Source: DTKD01 sp050948905 (GTDB taxonomy: Bacteria > Armatimonadota > UBA5829). Taken from it: 64,000 nt of DNA. This document shows positions 8,871-16,917 of the stretch, one piece after another. The notes under the pieces were generated by a model. The model did no database searches, was not told where the DNA came from, and was given only the letters and a program-made list of their open reading frames with translations. The translations under genes and the position numbers were made by a program. Positions within the stretch are counted from its first letter, which is position 1, and each line of letters begins with the position of its first letter. The stretch covers positions 806,001 through 870,000 of the forward strand of contig JBMNES010000001.1 in NCBI GenBank assembly GCA_050948905.1. The letters run 5' to 3'.

Positions 8871-9676
8871 TAGTCTATCTTACTTTAATTTTATATACGT
8901 GCGCAGCGGTGCTGTATCTTTGGAACATCGTCGGTGGACTTGATGCCACAAGGCGATGGGCCAGGGGGCTGGCGTTGCTCGGAATATTGGTGCTCGGAAC
9001 CGTAATCGTTGGCGGTTGGCTGCAACATCACTTCGCGATTTACAACCTGTCGGATTCGTTATTATTTCTATCCTGGGCGTTGCCTGGGCTTTATCTGCTG
9101 ATGGAGCGCCGATTCCGAATAACGGCGCTGGGTGTATTCGCCACCCTGATGTCGGCTTGTATTTTAGTCGTTGCCGTATGGCTGCCCGGCAGCATCAGCC
9201 CGGCCTTAATACCGGCGCTAAAAAGTCACTGGAATCTGATTCATACGGTGACTTGCCTGATCGGCTACGGCGGCTTCACCCTGGCTTTCGGCGCGGCGGT
9301 GATGTATTCGATTCAGGAGCGGATGTTAAAGGAGAAGCGGATTAGTGTGATCAGGCGGCGTTTGCCATCGCTGGATGCTGCCGACCGTTTCGCATATAAG
9401 ATGGTCTCGCTCGGATTTCCGATGCTGACGGTTGGGATAATCACTGGCTCGCTGTGGGCACAGACGGCCTGGAGTTCTTATTGGAACTGGGACCCCAAAG
9501 AGACGTGGTCGCTGATTACGTGGCTGATTTACGCCGCTTATCTGCACGTGAGGATCATCAGCCACAGGCGCGGCAAATGGGCAAATCGGCTGCTGGTGAT
9601 CGGCTTTTTATGTGTGCTGATGACGTTTATCGGGGTCAATTTAGTAGACTCTGGGCTGCATACATATAGATGGTAG
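8867..9676 (+). CDS. Second CcsA/HemX-like cytochrome c assembly protein, apparent AUA start
   Basis: A polytopic protein with the heme-binding signature YWNWDPKETWSLITW followed by LIYAAYLH. It is a paralogue of the ccsA product 2.5 kb upstream. The first ATG/GTG/TTG in frame is GTG at 8909, but starting there would cut the first membrane helix (YLTLILYTCAAVLYLWNIV). The frame is open back to 8861 with no standard start, and an ATA at 8867 forms an ATAA overlap with the hemA stop, 8 nt after AGGGG. I therefore place the start at ATA (269 aa). A HemX-type role (control of HemA level, as described in Firmicutes) or a second heme exporter are both possible. Confidence 0.8.
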   Translation: MIVYLTLILYTCAAVLYLWNIVGGLDATRRWARGLALLGILVLGTVIVGGWLQHHFAIYNLSDSLLFLSWALPGLYLLMERRFRITALGVFATLMSACILVVAVWLPGSISPALIPALKSHWNLIHTVTCLIGYGGFTLAFGAAVMYSIQERMLKEKRISVIRRRLPSLDAADRFAYKMVSLGFPMLTVGIITGSLWAQTAWSSYWNWDPKETWSLITWLIYAAYLHVRIISHRRGKWANRLLVIGFLCVLMTFIGVNLVDSGLHTYRW

Positions 9677-9679
9677 CTA

Positions 9680-9709
9680 TTTACAGTTTTGAGGTTGATG
9701 TGCTATTCT
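9680..9709 (+). promoter_or_regulatory. Predicted promoter for lysC
   Basis: TTTACA at 9680-9685, an 18-bp spacer and TATTCT at 9704-9709, directly upstream of the lysC ribosome site. Confidence 0.45.
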
Positions 9710-9737
9710 TTAGTGGTTAGAGCTCAGGAGGCAGCAG

Positions 9738-10961
9738 GTGATAGTTGTCCAAAAATATGGCGGCAGTTCTGTCGCTACAACCGAAAAAATTGCCGCAGTC
9801 GCGAAGCGGGTTGCGGAAAGGTCAGAGCAGGCGCAGGTGGTGGTGGTCGTCTCGGCTATGGGCGATACGACTGACGAGTTGATCAGTATGGCCCGGCAGC
9901 TTTGTGCTATGCCTGATGATCGTGAAATGGATAAGCTGCTCGCCACTGGGGAGCAGGCTTCGAGCGCGCTGTTGGCTATGGCTTTGCACGATCTCGGCTA
10001 CAGCGCGGTTTCACTGACGGGCGGGCAGGCTGGAATTATTACAGAACGCACAGCCGGCAAGGCAAGGATTCTGAAGATCGACGTCAAGCGGCTGCGTGAT
10101 GAGCTTAACAAGAAGAACGTGGTGGTTGTGGCCGGGTTCCAGGGTATAACCGAGAACGCGAGTTGGGCCGATATTACGACGCTTGGACGCGGCGGGTCGG
10201 ACACTACGGCGGTGGCGCTTGCTGCGGCGCTTAAAGCGGATAGCTGCGAGATATTTACTGATGTCGATGGGGTATATACGGCGGACCCGCGCGTGGAGCC
10301 GTCGGCCAGTAAGCTCGATACTATAAGTTACGAAGAAATGCTTGAGATGGCAGGTCAGGGCGCACGTGTGATGCATTCGCGCGCAGTGGAACTCGGCGAG
10401 CTCTACGACGTCGATATCCTGGTGGCAAACAGTTCAAAGGACGTTGCCGGCACCCTGATTAAGAAGGAGGACCACGAAATGGAAGTCCGCAACCCCGTGA
10501 GAGGGATTGCTCATGACACCGATGTAACGCGCATCAGCGTAGCGGGAGTGCCCGACAGGCCCGGAATTGCATCTATGATCTTCCGCACACTTGCGGCGTC
10601 GAACATTAATGTCGACGTGATAGTGCAGAACGTTGGCACCGAAGGCCTCGCGGACGTCTCTTTCACCGTGCAGGACGCGGACCTCGAAAAAGCGAAAAAG
10701 GCTATTGATCCGGTCACCAAAGAGATACAGGCCAGGGAAGTTGTGATCGATCAGAACGTGGCGAAGGTGTCTATCGTGGGCAGTGGGATTCGCAGCAACC
10801 CCGGCTATGCCGAAAAGATGTTCACAGCGCTGGCTGATGCCGACATCAACATTCTCTCGATAACGACAAGCGAGATTCGCATCACTTGTTTGATTACCCG
10901 TGATCAGGTCAAAAACGCGGTCAGAGCATTGCACCGTGCGTTTGAGCTGGAAAAAGCTTGA
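9738..10961 (+). CDS. lysC: Aspartate kinase with probable internal start for a beta subunit
   Basis: A 407-aa enzyme that phosphorylates aspartate, the entry to Lys, Thr and Met synthesis. The kinase domain carries KYGGSSVA at the N-terminus, TTLGRGGSDTTAVALAAAL near residue 150 and DVDGVYTADPR. Two ACT domains fill the last 150 residues (for example ISVAGVPDRPGIASMIF), the usual site of feedback inhibition. The GTG start follows AGGAGG. Inside the gene, AAGGAGG precedes an in-frame ATG at 10479, which would give a 160-aa ACT-only subunit as known for the alpha2beta2 enzymes of Bacillus and Corynebacterium. A terminator follows the gene. Confidence 0.95.
   Translation: MIVVQKYGGSSVATTEKIAAVAKRVAERSEQAQVVVVVSAMGDTTDELISMARQLCAMPDDREMDKLLATGEQASSALLAMALHDLGYSAVSLTGGQAGIITERTAGKARILKIDVKRLRDELNKKNVVVVAGFQGITENASWADITTLGRGGSDTTAVALAAALKADSCEIFTDVDGVYTADPRVEPSASKLDTISYEEMLEMAGQGARVMHSRAVELGELYDVDILVANSSKDVAGTLIKKEDHEMEVRNPVRGIAHDTDVTRISVAGVPDRPGIASMIFRTLAASNINVDVIVQNVGTEGLADVSFTVQDADLEKAKKAIDPVTKEIQAREVVIDQNVAKVSIVGSGIRSNPGYAEKMFTALADADINILSITTSEIRITCLITRDQVKNAVRALHRAFELEKA
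10461..10481 (+). promoter_or_regulatory. Internal ribosome binding site and ATG within lysC
   Basis: The sequence AAGAAGGAGG at 10461-10470 sits 8 nt before an in-frame ATG at 10479, at the border between kinase and ACT domains. It would direct translation of a separate regulatory beta subunit. Confidence 0.6.
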
Positions 10962-10978
10962 TGCAGATTTTTGTGAAC

Positions 10979-11005
10979 AGGCCCGTCGACAGACGGGCCT
11001 TTTTG
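10979..11005 (+). terminator. Rho-independent terminator after lysC
   Basis: A 9-bp perfect stem AGGCCCGTC / GACGGGCCT with GACA loop, followed by TTTTTG. Confidence 0.9.
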
Positions 11006-11022
11006 TTGGGTGGGGTTGGTTT

Positions 11023-11604
11023 ATGAGCCGATTCAAAAAAGAGCTCTTCGTCTTTTGTTCGAGGCCGTTGTTTCGCACCTGTGAGATCGTATGTAACCAC
11101 GCGGCTCGAATCCTTATTCGCAAACGCGGTCTTTCCTCTGACACAATCCAGCGTGAGTTTGAGAAGCTAAATACGCGCCGCATTGAATGTCAACGTGAAC
11201 TAAACGAGATCGGTAAGAGCCACGGTCATATCTGTGCAGATTGTGCGGGCAAGTGCTGTGGGGGAGTTCGGGAACGGGACGCTTTTCTGGACAGGGTAAT
11301 TCAGAACCCTTCCACCCCACACCTCGGCGCACGACGTAGATCCGGCGAACTGGCGACCCCAAAACCTGCCACCGCATCCGCTGAGTTGCCTCCTGTGGAA
11401 GGATTCTGCACACAACTCACCTGCGAAGGCTGTAAAATCCCCTACGAACTCCGCCCCATACAATGCACTGCATATTTCTGCCGCAGGGCCATAGACGCGC
11501 TGTCTTCTGCGGAATGCGATAAAGGAATACGCGCATTGGTAAGATTAATGAACATACAATTGCGCTGTGTGGCCCTGGCTTTAAAGACTTGGCAGTTGAA
11601 ATAG
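11023..11604 (+). CDS. Cys-rich YkgJ-like metal-chelating protein
   Basis: A 193-aa cytoplasmic protein. Translation most likely starts at ATG 11023, beyond the lysC terminator; a longer frame reaching back into lysC is not credible. It has two Cys clusters: CADCAGKCCGG at about residues 71-81 and CTQLTCEGCKIPYELRP followed by QCTAYFC near residues 127-152. This CxxCxxCC ... RPxxC arrangement matches the YkgJ/UPF0153 putative zinc- or iron-sulfur-binding family of unknown function. The middle (about residues 95-120) is low-complexity. There is no obvious link to its neighbours. Confidence 0.7.
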   Translation: MSRFKKELFVFCSRPLFRTCEIVCNHAARILIRKRGLSSDTIQREFEKLNTRRIECQRELNEIGKSHGHICADCAGKCCGGVRERDAFLDRVIQNPSTPHLGARRRSGELATPKPATASAELPPVEGFCTQLTCEGCKIPYELRPIQCTAYFCRRAIDALSSAECDKGIRALVRLMNIQLRCVALALKTWQLK

Positions 11605-11625
11605 CAGCCAAGCTAATGGCATAAT
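11596..11625 (+). promoter_or_regulatory. Predicted promoter for the secreted esterase gene
   Basis: TTGAAA at 11596-11601, an 18-bp spacer and CATAAT at 11620-11625, 39 bp before the TTG start at 11664. Confidence 0.45.
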
Positions 11626-11663
11626 ACGTTTAGCAGCTAAATCTACAAGGGTGGGAAAATATT

Positions 11664-13886
11664 TTGAAACGTATGTGCCTGACGGTGGCGACCGTACTGC
11701 TGGCGTTGTCAGTCGGATGCCGGGCCGAAATTGTCATAGAACACGCCTTTTGTCGCGGTGGACAGGTGTTTTTACATTGGTCCGACCCGGACACGCAATA
11801 TGCCCGATATCATATCTATCGCAGCAGCAGTGTTATTGATGCTAACACATTGTCCTCTGCTCAACTGATAGATTCCAACTCACCTTTACATAGCGCCAAA
11901 GATACTGCGGCGGTGTCTGCAGCCACTAGAAGGGGGGAGACGCCTCCCAACAGAGGGTACAGAATCTTCGACCTCGGCGAGCCTTTGAACCCATCAGATT
12001 GCCTGAAAGTTATGTCCGTCACTCAGCCCGCCTCCCACTACTATGCAGTAATCGGAGTGAAGCCCGACGGGACTGAGGATCGCACTATCACATCGGGCAA
12101 AAACAGCCTGGCATCTCCGATAAGCGAAGCGACTGGAACGACCATTCCGGTGCTCGACGAGCAGGGGGTGCAGACGCTTTCCGGCTACGACTACCCGTGG
12201 AAGACCTATACCTGGTTCAAGCGCGTAGAAGAGTCACTCTTCGATGGCGAGGCGACTAAAGTGACGATCACCCTGCCCAAACCAAAGCTGTCGGGGCTGT
12301 ATGCCACAATCCTGAACCTGCACGCCATTAACGGAACCAATAAGGTAGTAACGTGGTGGAATATAATTACGATTTCCCCTATGGATTGCTCCCCTCAACT
12401 TCCTTACGGCGGCAATACGTGGTGGTATGGATACGCAAACAGCTACCCCAACGTAAGTGCTGGCCTGGTCTGCAACTACACCGAGAATATGCTTCTGAAT
12501 ATGTTACAGTGGGCCAAGTCGACATTCCCCGTTGAGCCAGACAGAGTCAGCGTGGCTGGAGGGTCTATGGGTGGTACAGGAGCGCTCTCATTTGGCCTGA
12601 GACATCCGGAGATATTCTCCGGAATCAGCGCGGTCGTTCCTCAGGTAAACCCTGGTCTTCCCGGTATAGGCTGGTCACAAAGCCAGCTTTCGGCGGTATG
12701 GGGCTCGGTGCAAAATAATCTGCCGACCAACGATGGCATCGGCGTGTGGGATCGACAGAACACTACAGCTTATGTCGCTGCGCATACTGAAGACTTGCCG
12801 TTTATTAAGGTGCAGAACTCCAAAAACGACGAGACGCTGCCCTGGTTCCAGGTTCCGCAGTTCTATAAAAATCTCGAATCGAATGGCCACGGATTTATGG
12901 CCGCGTGGGGTCAGGGCGGACACGTTAATAGCTCAACTGGCCTGCCGGCTGAGTATATCAACTGGGATATCTATACCAAAATCAGACGAAACCAGAGTTA
13001 CCCTGCCATCAGCAATTCCTCTGTTAATAATAATCCTGGAAGTGGAAACTCAACCGACGGCGACAGCGTTGGGCAGATGAACGCAGGGTATGATTGGCGG
13101 ATTATAACCGATGCTCCCAACGAGTGGACTGCTGATATAAAATATACCGTACCTGGGGTTACGCCCACTGCGAATATATCCGCTCGACGGCTCCAGAGCT
13201 TCAACTTCGCAGCAGGGGACCGTCTCGCCTATTCTCTGAAAGACACTTCGACTGGTCAGATTATTGCGTCGGGATATTTAACAGCGTCACGCGACCGGTT
13301 CTTCACAGCACCTGATCTGCCATTTAGTAACGAATATCGCGCTTTGACAGTGCGCAAAGTTGCGCCGCAGACAATTGCTGAAGTGATTGATCTACCTGAA
13401 GGTGGGCAGGTCGATCTTGATGAGATCGTGATAACAGCGGCGTTTGCTGACGTGTGTTATGGCTGTGCAATGAACCGGATACCTGCAATAGCGATTCTCG
13501 GTGCAACAGGGCTTTCGGCTGGAGACGTCATACATCTGCGCGGCACACGAACGAATTTCGGCAATTTAATTGCGGTCAACGCAAACCCGGCCAAGCCTCA
13601 AACTTTTGGAAGCAGAAAGATAGAACCGCTCGGATTAACTCGGCCCCTGAATGATTCTGAAAAGCCGATTCAACTTGGGTTGCTCGTAAAAGTCTGGGGT
13701 GTTGTCAGGGAAGGCGGGCCAGATAGTTTCGTAGTAGACTGTGGCCACCACGTAACTGCATTCGGGAACTACGGCGCCAGGCCGCAAGCGGGGGCCTATG
13801 TATCCGTAGTCGGTATATGGTCGAAAATGGCTGAAAACGATTTCGGAATCAGGCTGCGCGAGCCGGCGGATGTGGTTGTGTATTAA
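11664..13886 (+). CDS. Secreted multidomain esterase with C-terminal OB-like module
   Basis: A 740-aa exported protein starting at TTG after AAGGGTGGG, with a signal peptide that ends near residue 21. Residues about 22-170 form an Fn3-like domain. An alpha/beta-hydrolase domain follows, with the nucleophile elbow VAGGSMGGTGA (Ser about residue 301) and HPEIFSGISAVVPQ downstream, similar to feruloyl esterase/Esterase D-type enzymes acting on plant polymers. A conserved His lies in WGQGGHVN. Residues about 450-570 are beta-rich. The last 170 residues (from IAEVIDLPEGG) resemble the C-terminal module of the 486-aa protein at 35651-37111. The substrate is unknown; degradation of plant esters is inference. 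Confidence 0.75.
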   Translation: MKRMCLTVATVLLALSVGCRAEIVIEHAFCRGGQVFLHWSDPDTQYARYHIYRSSSVIDANTLSSAQLIDSNSPLHSAKDTAAVSAATRRGETPPNRGYRIFDLGEPLNPSDCLKVMSVTQPASHYYAVIGVKPDGTEDRTITSGKNSLASPISEATGTTIPVLDEQGVQTLSGYDYPWKTYTWFKRVEESLFDGEATKVTITLPKPKLSGLYATILNLHAINGTNKVVTWWNIITISPMDCSPQLPYGGNTWWYGYANSYPNVSAGLVCNYTENMLLNMLQWAKSTFPVEPDRVSVAGGSMGGTGALSFGLRHPEIFSGISAVVPQVNPGLPGIGWSQSQLSAVWGSVQNNLPTNDGIGVWDRQNTTAYVAAHTEDLPFIKVQNSKNDETLPWFQVPQFYKNLESNGHGFMAAWGQGGHVNSSTGLPAEYINWDIYTKIRRNQSYPAISNSSVNNNPGSGNSTDGDSVGQMNAGYDWRIITDAPNEWTADIKYTVPGVTPTANISARRLQSFNFAAGDRLAYSLKDTSTGQIIASGYLTASRDRFFTAPDLPFSNEYRALTVRKVAPQTIAEVIDLPEGGQVDLDEIVITAAFADVCYGCAMNRIPAIAILGATGLSAGDVIHLRGTRTNFGNLIAVNANPAKPQTFGSRKIEPLGLTRPLNDSEKPIQLGLLVKVWGVVREGGPDSFVVDCGHHVTAFGNYGARPQAGAYVSVVGIWSKMAENDFGIRLREPADVVVY

Positions 13887-13917
13887 ATCGTGGTATAATT
13901 GTTGAGGCGATTTATGC

Positions 13918-13947
13918 GAAAAGCTCGGCTTTCACCGAGCTTTTCCA
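13918..13947 (+). terminator. Rho-independent terminator after secreted esterase
   Basis: An 11-bp stem GAAAAGCTCGG / CCGAGCTTTTC with a 6-nt loop; the 3' arm itself supplies a U-rich run. Confidence 0.8.
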
Positions 13948-14121
13948 CTTTTATAGCTATTCACTTTTCCAATTTTGACGATGGGCTGCTAATTCATCGA
14001 AGCCCTATAAATAATGATGGCTAGCATACGCATCCGGGTTTCGTTGAATTGTTCTTCGCAACCATACGCATTTTACCCGCGTCAAGACAAGCTGTCGATT
14101 ACCTCTTCGACCTAATTTTTG

Positions 14122-14139
14122 ATACTACCAAAGTAGTAT
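14122..14139. promoter_or_regulatory. Perfect inverted repeat, possible operator
   Basis: ATACTAC and GTAGTAT are separated by CAAA, 41 bp upstream of a predicted -35 element. The position is compatible with binding of a dimeric regulator; no regulator gene is nearby. Confidence 0.3.
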
Positions 14140-14179
14140 AACGTCGACGTGCGACTGCGGGAACCCGCTGTGGCCCTGA

Positions 14180-14208
14180 TTGCGTCAATATGGATGTGAT
14201 TATAAAAT
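14180..14208 (+). promoter_or_regulatory. Predicted promoter for the 14.2-kb secreted protein gene
   Basis: TTGCGT at 14180-14185, a 17-bp spacer and TAAAAT at 14203-14208; AAGGAG follows before the TTG start. Confidence 0.45.
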
Positions 14209-14233
14209 AGTCATCGTGTAAGGAGCGGTTGAT

Positions 14234-15163
14234 TTGTCTCTACTCAAAACTCTGTTTGTTATTACCATAAGCACAGCGAGGCTGGTTTTCCCATCGGTTT
14301 CGACGGTTCCCGAAGGCGTTGAAGCGCCTAAACCCCCGGTGGCCAGGATGATCAACGTGGAACTTGCCTCTCAGGAAACTGCCGTGTCGGGCTCTAAGGC
14401 CAGTGTGACGATTCCTGAGTCTCTTAAATTGGGCAGCGGCCTGGACTTGAGCATAGACTTCTCAACCAGAGCCGCCAAACCGGAACCGGTAAAATTCGAG
14501 CTTAGAGAATATTGGGGCAGTGGCCAGACCGCGCCTGCATCTCAGCCGAAAATTACTACATCCCAGGAAGTCAGAGAAACCGACGACAGGCATGTTCCTG
14601 AAAAGTCCTTTGCGTTCTGGCCGGGTATCGGCACCAAGCCGTTTGACGCCGACATGGATTTTTCCGGCACTTATACGCTTAACACAAACTACTGCGGCTC
14701 CACATCGGTTACATTGACCAAAGACCAGCGATTTCTCGACCCTGTCGATGTCACGGTTTCACCTGCCAAACCCGACCTTGACAAACCAATAGTTATCCGA
14801 TGGAAACCGGTGCAGGGCGCGGTTGGCTATTTGCTGCGAGCTTATGGCGGCGGTCAAAATCGAAGCATCACATGGACATCCAGTGCAAAATCAGACATCA
14901 GCCGCAACCTCGAATTCAGCCCCGTAAGCCCGTCTGATCTGGAAGACTATATCAAACACGGCGTATTGGCGCCCTCCTATGTGGTATCGAGCACTATTCC
15001 TGCGGGGATATTCAAGGGTTCTTCGAGTGTGATGTTGATTGTGACGGCAATCGGCAAAGACATCACCCAGACCAAAGACGACATCACATCCTGGGTTTTG
15101 GTGCGCTCTACCGCCAGTGTGCCCCTGTACAGCACATCGCGTGAAAGCGAGAAGGAAAAGTAG
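14234..15163 (+). CDS. Secreted protein of unknown function with Fn3-like segment
   Basis: A 309-aa protein starting at TTG with AAGGAGCGG upstream. The N-terminus is hydrophobic (LLKTLFVITISTARLVF) and may be a signal peptide or anchor. Residues about 170-210 (VSPAKPDLDKPIVIRWKPV followed by GAVGYLLRAYG) have the pattern of an Fn3/Ig-like strand pair seen in extracellular proteins. The tail is charged (SRESEKEK). I do not recognise a family, and no enzymatic motif is visible. It has its own promoter and is followed by 155 bp before thuA. Confidence 0.65.
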   Translation: MSLLKTLFVITISTARLVFPSVSTVPEGVEAPKPPVARMINVELASQETAVSGSKASVTIPESLKLGSGLDLSIDFSTRAAKPEPVKFELREYWGSGQTAPASQPKITTSQEVRETDDRHVPEKSFAFWPGIGTKPFDADMDFSGTYTLNTNYCGSTSVTLTKDQRFLDPVDVTVSPAKPDLDKPIVIRWKPVQGAVGYLLRAYGGGQNRSITWTSSAKSDISRNLEFSPVSPSDLEDYIKHGVLAPSYVVSSTIPAGIFKGSSSVMLIVTAIGKDITQTKDDITSWVLVRSTASVPLYSTSRESEKEK

Positions 15164-15318
15164 CTTGACAGGGCGGCGTTCTGAACTCGTCGCCCACATA
15201 GCTTTATCCTCTAACGGCTTGAGAATGTTCGACTGCTGTGGTAGACTTTCGATAGCTCGTCGGTTCAACGGTAGTTTCCGCTCGGAGTGCCGAATCTGCG
15301 CAAAACCGGAGGACACCT

Positions 15319-16011
15319 ATGAGGATCAAGCTGTTAGTGCTGCTATTGCTTCTTTCGATTCCGGCTGTGGCTGGTGACGTGAAACCGGCTCCTTCCAAGG
15401 TCCTGTTTATGGTCGGCGGCCCGTTTCACGACAACCCCGAACTTTACCCGATACTCAAAAACTTTATGGAAGCCACCGGGGATTTTACCGTCACCGTATC
15501 CAGAGACCTCGACCAGTTCAAAGCTGAGAATATCAAAAACTACGACCTGGTCATTATGTACACCACCCGTCTCAACCCCACCAAAGAACAGGAACAGGGA
15601 CTTTTAGACTTTGTTTCAAACGGCAAGGGCTTCGTGGGAATACACTGTGCGACGGATACCTTTTTGGAATCTGATGCCTACTGGAAAATGGTGGGAGGCA
15701 GGTTTACGACGCACGGTAATGAACTCTTTAAGGTCAATATAACCGGCAAAAGTCACCCTGTCGTAAAGGGGATGGCCGGCTTTGAGGTCAAAGACGAGAC
15801 CTATTGCGACAAATTTCACCCTGAATCTAAACTGATCGTGCTGGCCAGGCGGGATAAGGACAGCGAACCAGTGGCGTGGGTTCAGTACTACGGCAAGGGC
15901 AGGGTATTTGTAAACACCCTCGGCCACACCAAGGAAGCTTTCGACAACCCTGGATTTCAGCAGCTTGTAATTAACGGGTCGAAATGGGCGACTTTCAAGC
16001 TCAATCCGTGA
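15319..16011 (+). CDS. ThuA-like domain protein, exported
   Basis: A 230-aa protein with a clear Sec signal peptide (IKLLVLLLLLSIPAVAGD). The mature part has a class I glutamine-amidotransferase-like fold of the ThuA family: GFVGIHCATDTF, MVGGRFTTH and PVAWVQYYGKGRVFVNTLGH are the conserved blocks. ThuA proteins are linked to conversion of trehalose and other disaccharides to 3-keto sugars in rhizobia, together with ThuB, a Gfo/Idh/MocA dehydrogenase. Two Gfo/Idh/MocA genes follow here, which supports a shared exported sugar pathway. The start follows a GGAGG site. It heads the run of same-strand genes. Confidence 0.85.
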   Translation: MRIKLLVLLLLLSIPAVAGDVKPAPSKVLFMVGGPFHDNPELYPILKNFMEATGDFTVTVSRDLDQFKAENIKNYDLVIMYTTRLNPTKEQEQGLLDFVSNGKGFVGIHCATDTFLESDAYWKMVGGRFTTHGNELFKVNITGKSHPVVKGMAGFEVKDETYCDKFHPESKLIVLARRDKDSEPVAWVQYYGKGRVFVNTLGHTKEAFDNPGFQQLVINGSKWATFKLNP

Positions 16012-16023
16012 TGCGGGGCAGAT

Positions 16024-16917
16024 ATGTTTAGGCTCGCGCGACCGGCGATGGCTTGCGAGTTTGAGATTATTTTTGAGGACGATACGCAGGGTCTGGTCGA
16101 TATAGCCAACCTTGCGTTTGAGGATATCGCCAGACTCGACAGGGAACTGAACTGTTTTAATCCGTATTCTGAGGTCGCTCATTTAAACGAGGAGGCCGCG
16201 CACAGGGCGGTTATGGTTACGCCGGATCTATTCGAGATTCTGAGCGTGGCCAGAGACATCTGGAGAAGCTCAGACGGGGCTTTCGATGTCACCGCTGGGG
16301 CTTTGATAGAGTTGTGGCGACAGGCCGAACTTAGCGGAATCGCACCAGAAAAGCAGGCAATAGAGGACGCGCTGACGAATGTTGGTATGGGAAGCGTGGT
16401 CCTCGACGAACCCACCCACGAGGTAAGGTTCGAGAAGCCTGGGTTAAAGATCAATTTAGGGGCGATTGGCAAGGGTTACGCGGTGCGCCAGGCTGTGTCG
16501 ATTTTGCGTGAATATGGCGTAACCTCGGCTTTGGTAAGCGCTGGAGGGAGCACGATTCAATCGATCGGCAGTTGGAATGTGGGGATTAGACACCCGTCCA
16601 AATTAGATGAACGTGTCGCCGAAATCGACTTAAAAGACCAGGCTATGTCGACTTCGGGAGGGCCGGCTCAACGCGACCCGAACGTAGAGGAACATTTCGA
16701 ACATATAGTAGACCCGAAAACCGGGGAGGCTGCAAGAAGTGCAGCGGCATCGGTGAGCGTTATTACGAGTGACGCTATGGTGGCCGACGCGCTTTCTACG
16801 GTGTTTTATTTACGCGGCACCGGACTTGTCTCGACTTATCCCAGCATGAGGGCGTTGTTCATAGATGCCGATGGCTGCATCGCAGACTTAATTAGTAATG
16901 GAGAGGAATATGACTGA
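16024..16917 (+). CDS. apbE: FAD:protein FMN transferase
   Basis: A 297-aa ApbE-family enzyme that cuts FAD and attaches FMN to a Thr/Ser of target flavoproteins. Visible motifs are FDVTAGALIELWR, INLGAIGKGYAV, ALVSAGGSTIQSIGSWNVG, EHIVDPKTG and the Mg-binding C-terminal block SDAMVADALSTVFYLRG. No signal peptide or lipobox is present, unlike many ApbE proteins that work outside the cytoplasm. It lies 12 bp after thuA and overlaps the next Gfo/Idh/MocA start by 8 bp, so it is part of the sugar operon. No FMN-accepting domain protein is visible in the window. Confidence 0.92.
   Translation: MFRLARPAMACEFEIIFEDDTQGLVDIANLAFEDIARLDRELNCFNPYSEVAHLNEEAAHRAVMVTPDLFEILSVARDIWRSSDGAFDVTAGALIELWRQAELSGIAPEKQAIEDALTNVGMGSVVLDEPTHEVRFEKPGLKINLGAIGKGYAVRQAVSILREYGVTSALVSAGGSTIQSIGSWNVGIRHPSKLDERVAEIDLKDQAMSTSGGPAQRDPNVEEHFEHIVDPKTGEAARSAAASVSVITSDAMVADALSTVFYLRGTGLVSTYPSMRALFIDADGCIADLISNGEEYD

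Larger units (their letters stand above)
13887..14233. other. Intergenic region with terminator, palindrome and promoter
   Basis: This 347-bp gap holds no gene. It contains the esterase terminator, a perfect 7-bp inverted repeat ATACTAC-CAAA-GTAGTAT at 14122-14139 that could be an operator, and a predicted promoter at 14180-14208. Confidence 0.6.

Noticed and set aside
13894..13899. Perfect TATAAT after the esterase stop
   Set aside because: It is followed within 20 nt by an intrinsic terminator and has no -35 partner; treated as chance.
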